DNA of 64,000 nucleotides from Burkholderia sp. Leaf177 (GCF_001424345.1 NZ_LMPF01000024.1:425986-489985), one strand, 5' to 3'; positions 26,260-35,404 are shown, numbered from the stretch's first letter. Numbers and translations are program-made. Notes: generated by a model from the letters alone, not told the origin.

Positions 26260-27204
26260 TCAAATATCATCGAATTGAACAATCGAGATAGTTTGCGATG
26301 GCGATTCCGTGGAACATGGATCTTCATCGAACGCGATATCCCCCGCCGGATCAGCCACGCCCGTCGCGCGCAAGCCGCCGAACGGGAAAAGCGTGTGATC
26401 CATCAAATGCGACGGCACCACGTTCGATAGCGCGTTGAACATGTTCTCCACGCGTCCCGGAAAACGCTTTTCCCAATCGCGGATCAGCGCCTTCATTTCA
26501 GCGCGCTTCAGATTCGGCTGGCTGCCGCACAAATTACACGGAATGATCGGAAATTCGCGCAACTCCGCGAACTTCTCCAGGTCTTTTTCCTTGATGTACG
26601 CGAGCGGCCGGATCACCACATTCTTGCCGTCATCGGATTGAAGTTTCGGCGGCATGCCTTTCAACTTTCCGCCGTAGAACATATTCAAAAACAGCGTTTG
26701 CAAAATGTCATCGCGATGATGGCCAAGCGCGATTTTCGTCGCGCCCAATTCTCCCGCCACGCGATACAAAATGCCGCGACGCAGTCTGGAACACAGCGAA
26801 CACGTGGTCTTGCCTTCCGGCACGAGCCGCTTGACGATGCTGTACGTATCCTGATTTTCGATGTGAAACGGGATATCGAGTTTGCTCAAATATTCGGGTA
26901 ACACGTGATCGGGAAAACCGGGCTGCTTCTGATCGAGATTGACCGCCACGATGTCGAAGTCGATCGGCGCGCGTTCCCGCAAGCGCATCAGCAATTCGAG
27001 CATTGCGTACGAATCCTTGCCGCCCGACAGGCACACCATCACCTTATCGCCGTCCTCGATCATCTTGTAATCGACAACCGCTTCGCCAACCTGCCGCGCA
27101 AGGCGCTTGAACAACTTGTTGTTCTCGTACGCCTGTTTTTGCTCGTGGCGCGTCATCGGCTCGCGCATTTTAGGAACCGAAACTGGCTCGATAATCGAAC
27201 TCAT
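26260..27204 (-). CDS. ttcA: tRNA 2-thiocytidine(32) synthetase TtcA
   Basis: The 314-aa enzyme has the PP-loop CLSGGKDS (around 58-65), the CSLC motif (around 135-138) and a third cysteine in CNLCGSQ (around 224), which together hold the Fe-S cluster used for thiolation of C32 in tRNA. A GHHRDD motif follows the first cysteine pair. The start codon overlaps the folB stop by four bases (ATGA), so it is translationally coupled to folB. Confidence 0.95.
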   Translation of the reverse strand: MSSIIEPVSVPKMREPMTRHEQKQAYENNKLFKRLARQVGEAVVDYKMIEDGDKVMVCLSGGKDSYAMLELLMRLRERAPIDFDIVAVNLDQKQPGFPDHVLPEYLSKLDIPFHIENQDTYSIVKRLVPEGKTTCSLCSRLRRGILYRVAGELGATKIALGHHRDDILQTLFLNMFYGGKLKGMPPKLQSDDGKNVVIRPLAYIKEKDLEKFAELREFPIIPCNLCGSQPNLKRAEMKALIRDWEKRFPGRVENMFNALSNVVPSHLMDHTLFPFGGLRATGVADPAGDIAFDEDPCSTESPSQTISIVQFDDI

Positions 27205-27602
27205 GCTGCCACCTCTTTGATGCGAAAGACTTCGACGCCCACGGCGTCACAATCGGGATACACGTCGGGCTTTTCCGTCGACACCACCACCGCCCGCACA
27301 TTCGGATGGTCGAGCAGCGCGGCGGCGACGTCGTCGCACAGCGTTTCCTGCAAGTGGATATGCCCTTTGCCAACACGTTTGGCGATGGTCGAGCGCATGA
27401 AATCGTAATCGACGACTTCGCGCAATTTGTCCTCGACCGGCGTCGATAAAGCCCGCGGCACGAACAATTCCACGTTGATCACCACGCGTTGCTCGCCCTG
27501 CTTTTCGAAATCGTGCACGCCAATGTTGATGCGCACTTCGTAATTGCGCAGAAAAAGCCGCCGGCAATCGGCGAGCCGGGGATGCGAAAGTACGGCGAGC
27601 AT
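27201..27602 (-). CDS. folB: Dihydroneopterin aldolase / epimerase, FolB family
   Basis: The 133-aa protein has the FolB fold with LRNYEVRINIGVHDFEKQGEQ (18-38), where Glu21 sits at the conserved position, and the catalytic-lysine equivalent near VVVSTEKPD (C-terminal). It converts dihydroneopterin to 6-hydroxymethyl-dihydropterin in folate synthesis. It sits between a pteridine-reductase-like SDR and ttcA with short gaps and a coupled junction. FolX-type (dihydromonapterin) activity is an alternative given that neighbour. Confidence 0.88.
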   Translation of the reverse strand: MLAVLSHPRLADCRRLFLRNYEVRINIGVHDFEKQGEQRVVINVELFVPRALSTPVEDKLREVVDYDFMRSTIAKRVGKGHIHLQETLCDDVAAALLDHPNVRAVVVSTEKPDVYPDCDAVGVEVFRIKEVAA

Positions 27603-27629
27603 GGTCGTATCCTGATGAAACTGATTAAC

Positions 27630-28457
27630 TTACTGGGAACGGTTGGACATCAAAAACATGACGTCGCGCGGCGATGGCACGAGATGCTGTCCACCATCGA
27701 CAACCAACGTCGTGCCCGTCACGCCCGGCGCTTCGGCGAGATAACACGCGGCCGCGACCACGTCCTCGACGCGCGAGGCACGGCCAAGCGGCGTCACGCG
27801 ATGCGCGGCTTCGAACTCGGCGTCCGTCATATCCGCCGATGGCAACGTGAGGCCCGGCGCGAGCCCGACCACGCGCAGCTTCGGTGCGAGCGCCTGGGCC
27901 AGCGCGACGGTCGCGTTGTCGAGCGCCGCCTTGCTCAACGTGTACGACAAATAATCCGGATTCATGTTGTACAGCTTCTGGTCCAGCACGTTGATGACGC
28001 ACGTGCGAAGGCTTTCGTCGTGGATAGCGGCATCGGGCGTGGCTTCGTACAACGCGCGCGCCAGGGCCAGCGGTGCGCCGACATTGACCGCCATCATTTC
28101 GAGCAGATGCGCGTAACTGAAATCCAGCGCCGTATCTTCCGTGAATCGCGACGCGTTGTTCACCACGCAATGCAAACCGCCCAACGCGTCGATACACCCC
28201 GGAACCAGCTTCGCGACATCGTTTTCCGAGCCCAGATCCGCGCCGAGCGCCACCGCGTTGCGGCCGAGCGCGCGGACTGATTGCACGACCTCCTGCGCAT
28301 CCGTTTCCGAACCGCCGAAATGCACGGCGACGTCCCAGCCGCGCGCCGCGAAGCCGAGCGCCAAGCCACGGCCGATGCGTTTCGCCGCGCCCGTAATCAG
28401 CACGACGCGGGTTTTGGGGCCGGAAGAATCAGGAGAAGTGGACGAAGAAACGCTCAT
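27630..28457 (-). CDS. SDR oxidoreductase, FolM / pteridine reductase like
   Basis: The 275-aa short-chain dehydrogenase has the cofactor motif TGAAKRIG, which fits TGxxxRxG, the NADPH-binding variant typical of pteridine reductases (PTR1) and FolM. It also has NNAS (around 97-100) and the catalytic YTLSK. With folB 27 bases downstream, a role in reducing dihydrobiopterin, dihydromonapterin or dihydrofolate is the best inference. The N-terminal 14 residues are a disordered Ser/Pro tail. It is divergent from a MidA-type gene, with start codons only 13 bases apart. Confidence 0.8.
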   Translation of the reverse strand: MSVSSSTSPDSSGPKTRVVLITGAAKRIGRGLALGFAARGWDVAVHFGGSETDAQEVVQSVRALGRNAVALGADLGSENDVAKLVPGCIDALGGLHCVVNNASRFTEDTALDFSYAHLLEMMAVNVGAPLALARALYEATPDAAIHDESLRTCVINVLDQKLYNMNPDYLSYTLSKAALDNATVALAQALAPKLRVVGLAPGLTLPSADMTDAEFEAAHRVTPLGRASRVEDVVAAACYLAEAPGVTGTTLVVDGGQHLVPSPRDVMFLMSNRSQ

Positions 28458-28458
28458 T

Positions 28459-28464
28459 TACAAT
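28459..28464 (+). promoter_or_regulatory. -10 element TACAAT suggesting leaderless start
   Basis: TACAAT (5 of 6 to consensus) ends 6 bases before the ATG of the MidA-type gene, so transcription would begin at or next to the A of the start codon. No clear -35 or Shine-Dalgarno is seen, which fits a leaderless mRNA but is not proof. Confidence 0.35.
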
Positions 28465-28470
28465 GCCGGA

Positions 28471-29685
28471 ATGAATCCAAAAGCTCACGAATCCGACAGT
28501 TTACCCGCTCCCGGTCCCGATGCGCTTGCGCAGTCCGAACGGCTGACCGCGCGCATCCGCGAAGAAATCGTCTCCGCGGGCGGCTGGATGCCGTTCAGCC
28601 GATACATGGAACTCGCGCTTTACGCGCCCGGCCTCGGTTATTACAGCGGCGGCGCGATGAAATTCGGCAAACGTGGCGACGATGGCAGCGATTTCGTCAC
28701 CGCGCCCGAAATGTCGCCCTTGTTCGCGGCGACGCTCGCGCGGCCTGTCGCCCAGGCGTTGCGCGACAGCAGCACACGCAATCTGATGGAATTTGGCGCC
28801 GGTACGGGCAAGCTCGCGGCGGGTTTGCTGAATGCGCTCAAGGCGCTCGACGTTCCCTTCGACAGTTATTCCATTGTCGATTTATCGGGCGAATTGCAGG
28901 AACGCCAGCGCGCGACGATCGAAGCCGAGGCGCCCGAACTGGCATCGAAAGTTCGATGGCTGAGCGCGCTGCCCGAGCAATTCGAAGGCGTGGTGATCGG
29001 CAACGAGGTTCTGGACGCCATGCCCGTACGGCTGGTCGTGCGCAAACTCGGCGAATGGCAGGAACGCGGCGTCATCTGGGCGCAAGACCGTTTCGCTTTC
29101 GACGACAAACCCTTGCTGGCCGCGCTCGACGATCCGTTGCTCGCGGAAATTAATACAACCATCGATGAAGTCAACGACGAACCGTTTATCGAATATATAA
29201 GCGAGACGCACGAAGCCGCTTTGGCTTTCACGCGCACAATCTGCACGATGCTCACGCGCGGCGCGGCGTTTTTTATTGATTACGGGTTTCCGAGGCGCGA
29301 GTTTTATCACGCTCAGCGCGCACAGGGCACGCTGATGTGCCATTACCGGCATCGCGCGCACGGCGATCCGTTTTTGTATCCAGGTTTGCAGGACATCACG
29401 GCGCACGTGGAGTTTTCGGGGATCGCGGAAGCGGGAACCGATGCCGGTGCGGATTTGCTCGGCTTCACGTCCCAGGCGCGGTTTTTGATGAACGCGGGGA
29501 TCACGGACGCGCTTTCCGACATCGATCCAACCGATGCCCGCCGTTTTTTGCCCGCGGCAAACGCGGTTCAGAAATTGTTATCGGAGGCGGAAATGGGCGA
29601 GTTGTTCAAGGTGATCGCGTTCTCGCGCGGCATGAATGAAACGATCGCCGCGTTCTCTTCCGGCGACCGCTCGCACACGCTATGA
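28471..29685 (+). CDS. SAM-dependent methyltransferase, MidA/NDUFAF7 family
   Basis: The 404-aa protein fits the DUF185/MidA family: MPFSRYMELALYAPGLGYYS (about 40-59), the SAM-binding FGAGTGKLAAGLL (about 108-120), and VIGNEVLDAMPVR. Mitochondrial NDUFAF7 methylates a complex I arginine during assembly; the bacterial substrate is unproven. The frame is open upstream, but homology begins at this ATG. The gene overlaps no neighbour but shares a 13-base divergent gap with the folM-like gene, leaving no room for a normal leader. Confidence 0.88.
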   Translation: MNPKAHESDSLPAPGPDALAQSERLTARIREEIVSAGGWMPFSRYMELALYAPGLGYYSGGAMKFGKRGDDGSDFVTAPEMSPLFAATLARPVAQALRDSSTRNLMEFGAGTGKLAAGLLNALKALDVPFDSYSIVDLSGELQERQRATIEAEAPELASKVRWLSALPEQFEGVVIGNEVLDAMPVRLVVRKLGEWQERGVIWAQDRFAFDDKPLLAALDDPLLAEINTTIDEVNDEPFIEYISETHEAALAFTRTICTMLTRGAAFFIDYGFPRREFYHAQRAQGTLMCHYRHRAHGDPFLYPGLQDITAHVEFSGIAEAGTDAGADLLGFTSQARFLMNAGITDALSDIDPTDARRFLPAANAVQKLLSEAEMGELFKVIAFSRGMNETIAAFSSGDRSHTL

Positions 29686-29689
29686 CGCC

Positions 29690-29884
29690 ATGATCCGCTG
29701 GGTTCTCACCACGTTTATTGCGTTGATGATTCTGTCGGCTTCCTTGCCGTGGATGAAAAAACTCGGCATTGGCAGGTTGCCTGGCGATTTCACGTTGAAG
29801 CTGTTCGGGCGCGAGTATTCGTTCCCGTTCATGTCGACCATCCTGCTTTCGATCATTCTTTCGCTGATTGCGCGGGCGCTTTAA
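29690..29884 (+). CDS. DUF2905 small membrane protein
   Basis: A 64-aa protein with two hydrophobic spans (VLTTFIALMILSASLPW and MSTILLSIILSLIARAL) separated by the family motif GIGRLPGDFTLKLFG, diagnostic of DUF2905. Function unknown. It follows the MidA-type gene after 4 bases and probably shares its transcript. Its stop codon overlaps the stop of the convergent cca gene in a small palindrome. Confidence 0.85.
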   Translation: MIRWVLTTFIALMILSASLPWMKKLGIGRLPGDFTLKLFGREYSFPFMSTILLSIILSLIARAL

Positions 29885-31119
29885 GCGCTTTGAAGCGCTG
29901 CGTCCACAGCCGCGACCCGTGCGGCGTGAACCGCGTCCTTGATCTTCGCCGGCTCGTTCGCGTACTGCTGCGCGACGGCGCCGGCGTCAACAGCGCGCGC
30001 CGCCACCAGCGCTTCACGCAAACGCTCCGCTTGCGGATACGGCTGCTGGCTCAAACCAAGACGGCCGCGGGCATCGGAAACGCAGGCTTGCAGCGCTTCG
30101 GCAAATCGCGCGGGTTTGCGCAACGCATCGCATCGCTCGAATAAACGGACCAACGCGGCCGCCCCAAACTCCATCACTCGATGAATATTCCCGTGCTCGC
30201 GCGCGACCAGCAATGCGAGGTCGCGGCAATCGTTCGGCACGCGCAAACGCTCGCAAAGCGGCTTCAGCAAGTCGACGCTGCGCTCTTCATGCCCGACATG
30301 ACGCGGCAAAATATCTTCTGGCGTGGTTGCCTTGCCCAGATCGTGCGTGAGCGCGGCGAACCGGACCGGCAACGTAAAACCATGCGCCGCCGCGTAATCG
30401 ACGACCATCATCACGTGAATGCCCGTATCGACTTCCGGGTGATAATCGGCGCGTTGCGCAACGCCCCACAACGACTCCACCTCCGGCAAGATTCGCACGA
30501 GCGCGCCGCACGCACGCAGCACCTCGAACATGCGCGATGGCGTTTTCTCCATCAACCCACGCGATACTTCCTGCCAGACGCGCTCGGGCACGAGGGCATC
30601 GACTTCGCCATCGGCGACCATGCGTTTCATCAGCGCGAGGGTTTCATCGGCAATGGTGAAATCGGCAAAGCGCGCCGCGAACCGCGCGATCCGAAGAATA
30701 CGCACCGGATCTTCAACGAACGCATCGCCGACATGCCGGAAAACACGTGCTTCTATGTCAGCGCGGCCATTGAACGGATCGATCACCGGTCCGGTCAGTT
30801 CGCCGTCCGGCCGAACTTCGCGCGCCATTGCGTTGACGGTCAGATCGCGCCGCGCCAGATCTTCTTCCAGCGTGACATCGGGCGCGTAGAAAAACTGAAA
30901 CCCGTGATATCCCGCCGATGTCTTGCGCTCGGTCCGCGCCAACGCATATTCCTCGTGCGTTTGCGGATGCAGGAAGACGGGGAAATCCTTGCCGACCGGC
31001 TTGAAACCCTGCGCCGTCATTTGCTCGGGCGTCGCGCCGACCACAACGTAATCGCGGTCCTGCACGGGCAGACCGAGCATTTCATCGCGGATCGCACCGC
31101 CCACGGCGTAAATATTCAT
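29881..31119 (-). CDS. cca: Multifunctional CCA tRNA nucleotidyltransferase
   Basis: The 412-aa enzyme has the class II head GGAIRDEMLG (7-16), DRDYVVVG with its metal-binding aspartates, and RRDLTVNAMA. The HD phosphohydrolase domain at about residues 225-340 has LTHDLGKATTPEDILP, giving the 2',3'-cyclic phosphodiesterase and phosphatase activities of the long gamma/beta form. It adds or repairs the CCA end of tRNAs. It is the last gene of the slt-NDUFA9-GST-cca run; its ATG overlaps the GST stop by four bases. Confidence 0.95.
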   Translation of the reverse strand: MNIYAVGGAIRDEMLGLPVQDRDYVVVGATPEQMTAQGFKPVGKDFPVFLHPQTHEEYALARTERKTSAGYHGFQFFYAPDVTLEEDLARRDLTVNAMAREVRPDGELTGPVIDPFNGRADIEARVFRHVGDAFVEDPVRILRIARFAARFADFTIADETLALMKRMVADGEVDALVPERVWQEVSRGLMEKTPSRMFEVLRACGALVRILPEVESLWGVAQRADYHPEVDTGIHVMMVVDYAAAHGFTLPVRFAALTHDLGKATTPEDILPRHVGHEERSVDLLKPLCERLRVPNDCRDLALLVAREHGNIHRVMEFGAAALVRLFERCDALRKPARFAEALQACVSDARGRLGLSQQPYPQAERLREALVAARAVDAGAVAQQYANEPAKIKDAVHAARVAAVDAALQSA

Positions 31120-31736
31120 TGCTCTTTCCGCGCGCCTTCAATCCATTCGGCGACTTCCGGCATGGTCGTGATGGTCTGGCAATAGGCGCGCGCGGCGTCG
31201 CTGATCTTCGGCGCGTACGAGTTGAATCGCATGACGACGGGCGCGAACATCGCGTCGGCAATACCAAATTCCTTGCCGAACAGGAAAGGTCCGCCATGCA
31301 CGCTCAGGCACGAACTCCAGATCTTGTCGATGCGCTTCACGTTCGACAACGCGCCCGCCGTCAGCGGCTGGCCGAACGCCTGACGCTGGATGTTCATCGA
31401 CATTTGTTCGCGCAGATCGTTGAAACCCGCGTGCATTTCCGCGCTGATGCTGCGGGCGTGCGCGCGCGAAGCGGCGTCGCGCGGCCACAGGGCGTGTTGC
31501 GGGTAAAGCTCGGCCAGCGTTTCCATGATCGCGAGCGATTCCCAGACGGCGTCGCCGGCATCGGTCACGAGACACGGCACTTTGCCGGACGGCGAATGCG
31601 CCAGGATATTCGCGGTCGAATCCGGCTGGCCGAGGCGGATCAACACCTCGTCGAATGCAATGCCGAAGTGCTTGAGCACGAGCCACGGCCGCATGGACCA
31701 CGACGATTGATTCTTGTCACCGATAACGAGTTTCAT
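31116..31736 (-). CDS. Glutathione S-transferase family protein
   Basis: The 206-aa protein has the thioredoxin-like N-domain (MKLVIGDKNQSSWSMRPWLV, with Ser in the usual catalytic area) and cis-proline GKVPCLV, then ESLAIMETLAELYP and an all-helical C-domain. This resembles the YfcF/zeta-like GSTs. The start at 31736 gives the canonical N-terminus; the frame extends further as an Arg-rich shadow. It overlaps cca by four bases (ATGA), so the two are coupled. Confidence 0.88.
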   Translation of the reverse strand: MKLVIGDKNQSSWSMRPWLVLKHFGIAFDEVLIRLGQPDSTANILAHSPSGKVPCLVTDAGDAVWESLAIMETLAELYPQHALWPRDAASRAHARSISAEMHAGFNDLREQMSMNIQRQAFGQPLTAGALSNVKRIDKIWSSCLSVHGGPFLFGKEFGIADAMFAPVVMRFNSYAPKISDAARAYCQTITTMPEVAEWIEGARKEQ

Positions 31737-31764
31737 CGCGAATATCTGAAGTTGAATACGTGAA

Positions 31765-32718
31765 TCAACGCCCCGCCGACGCCCGGAACGTATTGAAGCG
31801 CGAACGCGTGGACGCGCCCGTGAGGTACATGGGCGCGATCGCCTCGATGCTCGCCGGGTCAATGCCCAGTTCCGGCGCGATCGGACCGCTGGCAATGTTC
31901 GGCGCTTTCATAGAATCCAGATTATCGCGCGACATCATGGGTTCGCCGGGCGCGAGTTCGAGCGACATTGCCTGAAGTCGGCCGAGCGTCTCAGGCAAGC
32001 GGATGATGCGCGCATTCTTGCCGATCGCCGCGCCGCTGAAGCGCACGAGTTCTTCGAGCGTATAGACCGTCGGGCCGGCGAGTTCGTAAGCGCGGCCGCT
32101 GGCGGCATCGAGATCGAGCGCGTTGACGAAAGCCTTGGCGACATCGCCTACAAAAATAGGCTGAAACTGCGCCTGCGCGCACGCGAGCGGGATCACCGGA
32201 AAGATCCGTTCGAGGAACGCAAACTGGTTCAGAAAGTTGTCTTCGGGACCAAAAACCACGGACGGACGAAAGATGGTCGTAGCGAGATTCGAGTTGCGCA
32301 CGGCTTTTTCGCCATCGCCTTTCGAGCGCAGATACATGCTCGGACCGTTCGAATCCGCGCCGAGCGCGCTCATGTGAAGCAGGCGCCGCACGCCTTTTGC
32401 CTGGCACGCGGCCACGATCTTGTTCGGCAACTCGACGTGGGCTTTCGCGAATTGTGGCCCGTAGGGCACGCCGCGTTTGCCTTGCAACACGCCAACGAGG
32501 TTGATCACGGCATCGGCTTGCGACACGAATGCGGCGAGTTGAGCGGGATCGTAGACGGTGGTTTCGATCACATCCACGGGCAAAAGTGTGAGATGCGCTG
32601 CATTCTCACGCCGCCGGGTAGCGATGCGCACGTTCTTGCCCACTTCGACAAGCGCGTTGACCAGATGACTGCCGATAAACCCCGACCCGCCGATCAACGC
32701 AATGGTTTGATGTCGCAT
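31765..32718 (-). CDS. NAD(P)-binding epimerase-like protein, NDUFA9 type
   Basis: The 317-aa product starts at ATG 32718 with AGAGG upstream. The Rossmann motif ALIGGSGFIGSHLV (7-20) and FRPSVVFGPEDNFLNQFA are the signature of complex I NDUFA9-subunit family proteins and atypical SDRs. The usual YxxxK is replaced by YLRSKGDGE. It may bind NAD(P)H without classical catalysis. It sits between slt and the GST gene on the same strand. Confidence 0.85.
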   Translation of the reverse strand: MRHQTIALIGGSGFIGSHLVNALVEVGKNVRIATRRRENAAHLTLLPVDVIETTVYDPAQLAAFVSQADAVINLVGVLQGKRGVPYGPQFAKAHVELPNKIVAACQAKGVRRLLHMSALGADSNGPSMYLRSKGDGEKAVRNSNLATTIFRPSVVFGPEDNFLNQFAFLERIFPVIPLACAQAQFQPIFVGDVAKAFVNALDLDAASGRAYELAGPTVYTLEELVRFSGAAIGKNARIIRLPETLGRLQAMSLELAPGEPMMSRDNLDSMKAPNIASGPIAPELGIDPASIEAIAPMYLTGASTRSRFNTFRASAGR

Positions 32719-32819
32719 ATTCGCCTCTGTGAGTGACAGCGGCGGCGTGCGGAAGCTGGGCTTCCCGCGCGCCGCGTTGCCGGATAAGCGAAACGCGCGG
32801 CGAGCCTGTAGCAATACGC

Positions 32820-34787
32820 TTACGGCGCGATGTAGCCGAGCCGCGCCTTCAGCGATTGCGGACGACCCTCGAACAACGCCGCGTAATACACGGTGTTCGA
32901 CAGCACGTTCTTGACGTAATCGCGGGTTTCGGTGAACGGAATGGTTTCAGCAAAAATCGCGCCCTCTACCGGACCGTTCAGCGTGGAACGCCACTGTTTC
33001 GGCCGTCCCGGACCGGCGTTGTAGCCGGCCGTTGCCAGCACGGCGGAGTCGTCGAACTGGTTATAGACCATGGCCAGATAATTCGTGCCGAGCAGAATGT
33101 TCGTGTCGATGTCATTCATCTGCTCACGCGAAACCGGGCCCATGCCGATCTTCTTCGCCACGAGTTGCGCGGTGCCGGGCATCAATTGCATCAGGCCGCC
33201 CGCCCCAACTTCGGATTTCGCGTTGATGATAAAACGCGATTCCTGGCGAATCAGGCCGTACGCCCACTCGATATCGAGCCCGGTATTCTTCGATTCGCGG
33301 TCGACCACGTCCTTGTAGGGCGCGAGATAACGCAGCGAGAAATCGTGCTCCGTTTTGGTTTTATCGGCGGTATTCACCGTACGATCGAACAATTCGATAC
33401 GCCGCGCGTACTGCGCCGCGGCCAGCAACTGACGGTCCGTCATGGTCCGCAGCGGCCAGTTCCATTCGCGGTTGCCTTCGAGCCGCAGGTTCATGTTGTA
33501 GAACTTCTGCGACAACGCGAAACCCGGGATCGTCCCGGCCTGGGCGATTTCGGCGTCGCTCACGGTCGTGCGCGGCGGCACGGTGATCTTCTGCCCCAAT
33601 TCTTCCGACGCCAGTTGCCCGTAGAAATTGAACTGATCCGCGATGCTCATGAATTCCTGCGCCGCCGTGGCAGTGTCTCCCGCTTGCTTCAAAGCGCGGC
33701 CGTGCCAATAAATCCACGATGGCTGGCTGCGCAGCGCGGGCGGCATTTGCTCGATCGACCAGCGCACCATGGTCCAGTCGCCAGCGAGCAACGCCATGCG
33801 CGTACGCCATTCGTAAGCTGGATTCGACAACTGCGCATTCACCGACAACCGGTACCAATCCACCGCGCTCGGCATGCGTTTCGACGCAGCCTGATACGCA
33901 ATCGTGCCCCAGCCGGTCGCGCGTTCCAGCGGCGTCAGGGCAGGCGCCACCGAACTGAACGATGCCGCCGCCATGGCCGGGTCGTTGCGCGCCATGCGCG
34001 TGATGGCCAGCAACGCAAGTTGATGCGACGACGTGTCACGACCTATGCCGCGCGCAAGATACAGCGGCGGCGTGTTCGCGGCGCTGTCGAACGAGTTTTG
34101 GCTCGGGCGCTGTTGACCGAGCGCGTCGGCGATCTTGCTGCCGGTGTTCGTGTAGTTTTGCTCGTACGCGAGGCGGACCTGTTGCCAGACGTCGTCGGAG
34201 GTAAATTGCTGCGATACCGCGAGCCCGTTGATCAGGTCCACGCAACCGTCGCCATACCATTTAGGATCCACGAGCAATGCGCGCGCGGCGTCCGCCACGT
34301 TTTCCCCGCGCGACGCCCGCGCTTCGAGCGCGTAGCATTTCACTTGTGTATCGTCGTTCAGCACGAAGCGCTGGTATTGATCGAGGAAATTGCGCCAGTC
34401 GTGGCGCGCGCCCAGCACGACCAGATAATCGTTACGCATGCGGTCCGCGATAGCCTGACCGTCGTAGCGCTGCAGGAACGACAGCACGGGTTCATCTGGC
34501 GCGTCGATGCGCGCGTGGCCTTGCGAGTCGAAAAGCTGTGGCTTGAGCGTGAAATATTCGACGTAACCCGGCGCCGGATAATTGGGGATTTGCGCGGCGA
34601 GCTGCATGGCGCGGCCGGCGTCATTTGCGCGCGCGGCTTCGCGCAGCTGAATGAAAGTCCGGTCGTCTTGCGACAGCGAATAATCGGCTGGGGGACGAAC
34701 TGCCGATGCCGTGCTGCACCCGATCAGCGTGATCGCGGCGAGCGCCGTGGCGGCTGCGAGATATACTCGTTTGAGACGTTTTGACAT
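32820..34787 (-). CDS. slt: Soluble-type lytic murein transglycosylase lipoprotein
   Basis: The 655-aa protein starts with a lipoprotein signal (LAAITLIGC, lipobox Cys24). A long superhelical region follows (about 30-480), then the SLT catalytic domain with YGLIRQESRFIINAKS (catalytic Glu in QES), GAGGLMQLMPGTAQLV and a typical NILLGTNYL. It cleaves peptidoglycan to 1,6-anhydromuropeptides from an outer-membrane or periplasmic location. Start 34787 gives the lipobox at the usual distance; the longer frame has no such signal. It is divergent from the cyclo-ligase gene. Confidence 0.92.
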   Translation of the reverse strand: MSKRLKRVYLAAATALAAITLIGCSTASAVRPPADYSLSQDDRTFIQLREAARANDAGRAMQLAAQIPNYPAPGYVEYFTLKPQLFDSQGHARIDAPDEPVLSFLQRYDGQAIADRMRNDYLVVLGARHDWRNFLDQYQRFVLNDDTQVKCYALEARASRGENVADAARALLVDPKWYGDGCVDLINGLAVSQQFTSDDVWQQVRLAYEQNYTNTGSKIADALGQQRPSQNSFDSAANTPPLYLARGIGRDTSSHQLALLAITRMARNDPAMAAASFSSVAPALTPLERATGWGTIAYQAASKRMPSAVDWYRLSVNAQLSNPAYEWRTRMALLAGDWTMVRWSIEQMPPALRSQPSWIYWHGRALKQAGDTATAAQEFMSIADQFNFYGQLASEELGQKITVPPRTTVSDAEIAQAGTIPGFALSQKFYNMNLRLEGNREWNWPLRTMTDRQLLAAAQYARRIELFDRTVNTADKTKTEHDFSLRYLAPYKDVVDRESKNTGLDIEWAYGLIRQESRFIINAKSEVGAGGLMQLMPGTAQLVAKKIGMGPVSREQMNDIDTNILLGTNYLAMVYNQFDDSAVLATAGYNAGPGRPKQWRSTLNGPVEGAIFAETIPFTETRDYVKNVLSNTVYYAALFEGRPQSLKARLGYIAP

Positions 34788-34807
34788 CGTATTTTGCGGA
34801 GCGCGAA

Positions 34808-35404
34808 GTGATCCAGAGCATAGCATGCAACCCTCTGATGGAAGCCAAAAGCGCGCTGCGTGCGAGCTTGCTTGCAACCCGCGAAACACAAGGCGGCGAG
34901 GCCGATCACGAGGCGCGTGGCGAAGCGCTCGCGCGGCGTTTGATGGAGGCCGTGGCGCGGCATCCGGATGTATCGAGCATCGGGTTTTACTGGCCTGTTG
35001 CCGGCGAGTTCGATGCGCGTAATGCGCTGACGGTTTGGATGGGGTTATCGGCGGCGAGGAGCGCGGCTTTGCCGGTGGTTGTTGCGCCGAGGCAACCGCT
35101 CGTGTTTCATGCTTGGCGTTGCGATTCCGCTATGAAGAAGGGGCGTTATGGGATCGCCGTGCCGCAGGAGGAACGGGTGGTGGTTCCGGATCTGCTGCTG
35201 ATTCCGTGTGTGGGTTTCGATGCCGATCGGTATCGGTTGGGGTATGGCGGCGGGTATTACGACCGGACGCTGGCGTTTTGGCCCGCGGAGAAGAAACCCG
35301 CGACGATCGGGGTGGCGTTTGAATCGGCCAAGTGTGATGCGCTGCCGCGGGGGGAATTTGATGTGCCGTTGGAGGCGATTGTGACGGAGGCTTCGATTTA
35401 TTAG
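34808..35404 (+). CDS. 5-formyltetrahydrofolate cyclo-ligase
   Basis: I start at GTG 34808 because GGAG sits 6 nt upstream; the ATG at 34781 would overlap the slt start and lacks a site. The ~198-aa enzyme has the basic N-terminal KSALRASLLATRE helix, IGFYWPVAGEFD, and the family signature LIPCVGFDADRYRLGYGGGYYDRTL. It makes 5,10-methenyl-THF from 5-formyl-THF with ATP. The start codons of slt and this gene are 20 bases apart, so each promoter must lie in the other's coding region. Confidence 0.92.
   Translation: MIQSIACNPLMEAKSALRASLLATRETQGGEADHEARGEALARRLMEAVARHPDVSSIGFYWPVAGEFDARNALTVWMGLSAARSAALPVVVAPRQPLVFHAWRCDSAMKKGRYGIAVPQEERVVVPDLLLIPCVGFDADRYRLGYGGGYYDRTLAFWPAEKKPATIGVAFESAKCDALPRGEFDVPLEAIVTEASIY

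Noticed and set aside
32733..34784. A 683-codon plus-strand frame opposite slt
   Set aside because: Antisense shadow with Arg/His-rich composition and no recognisable features.
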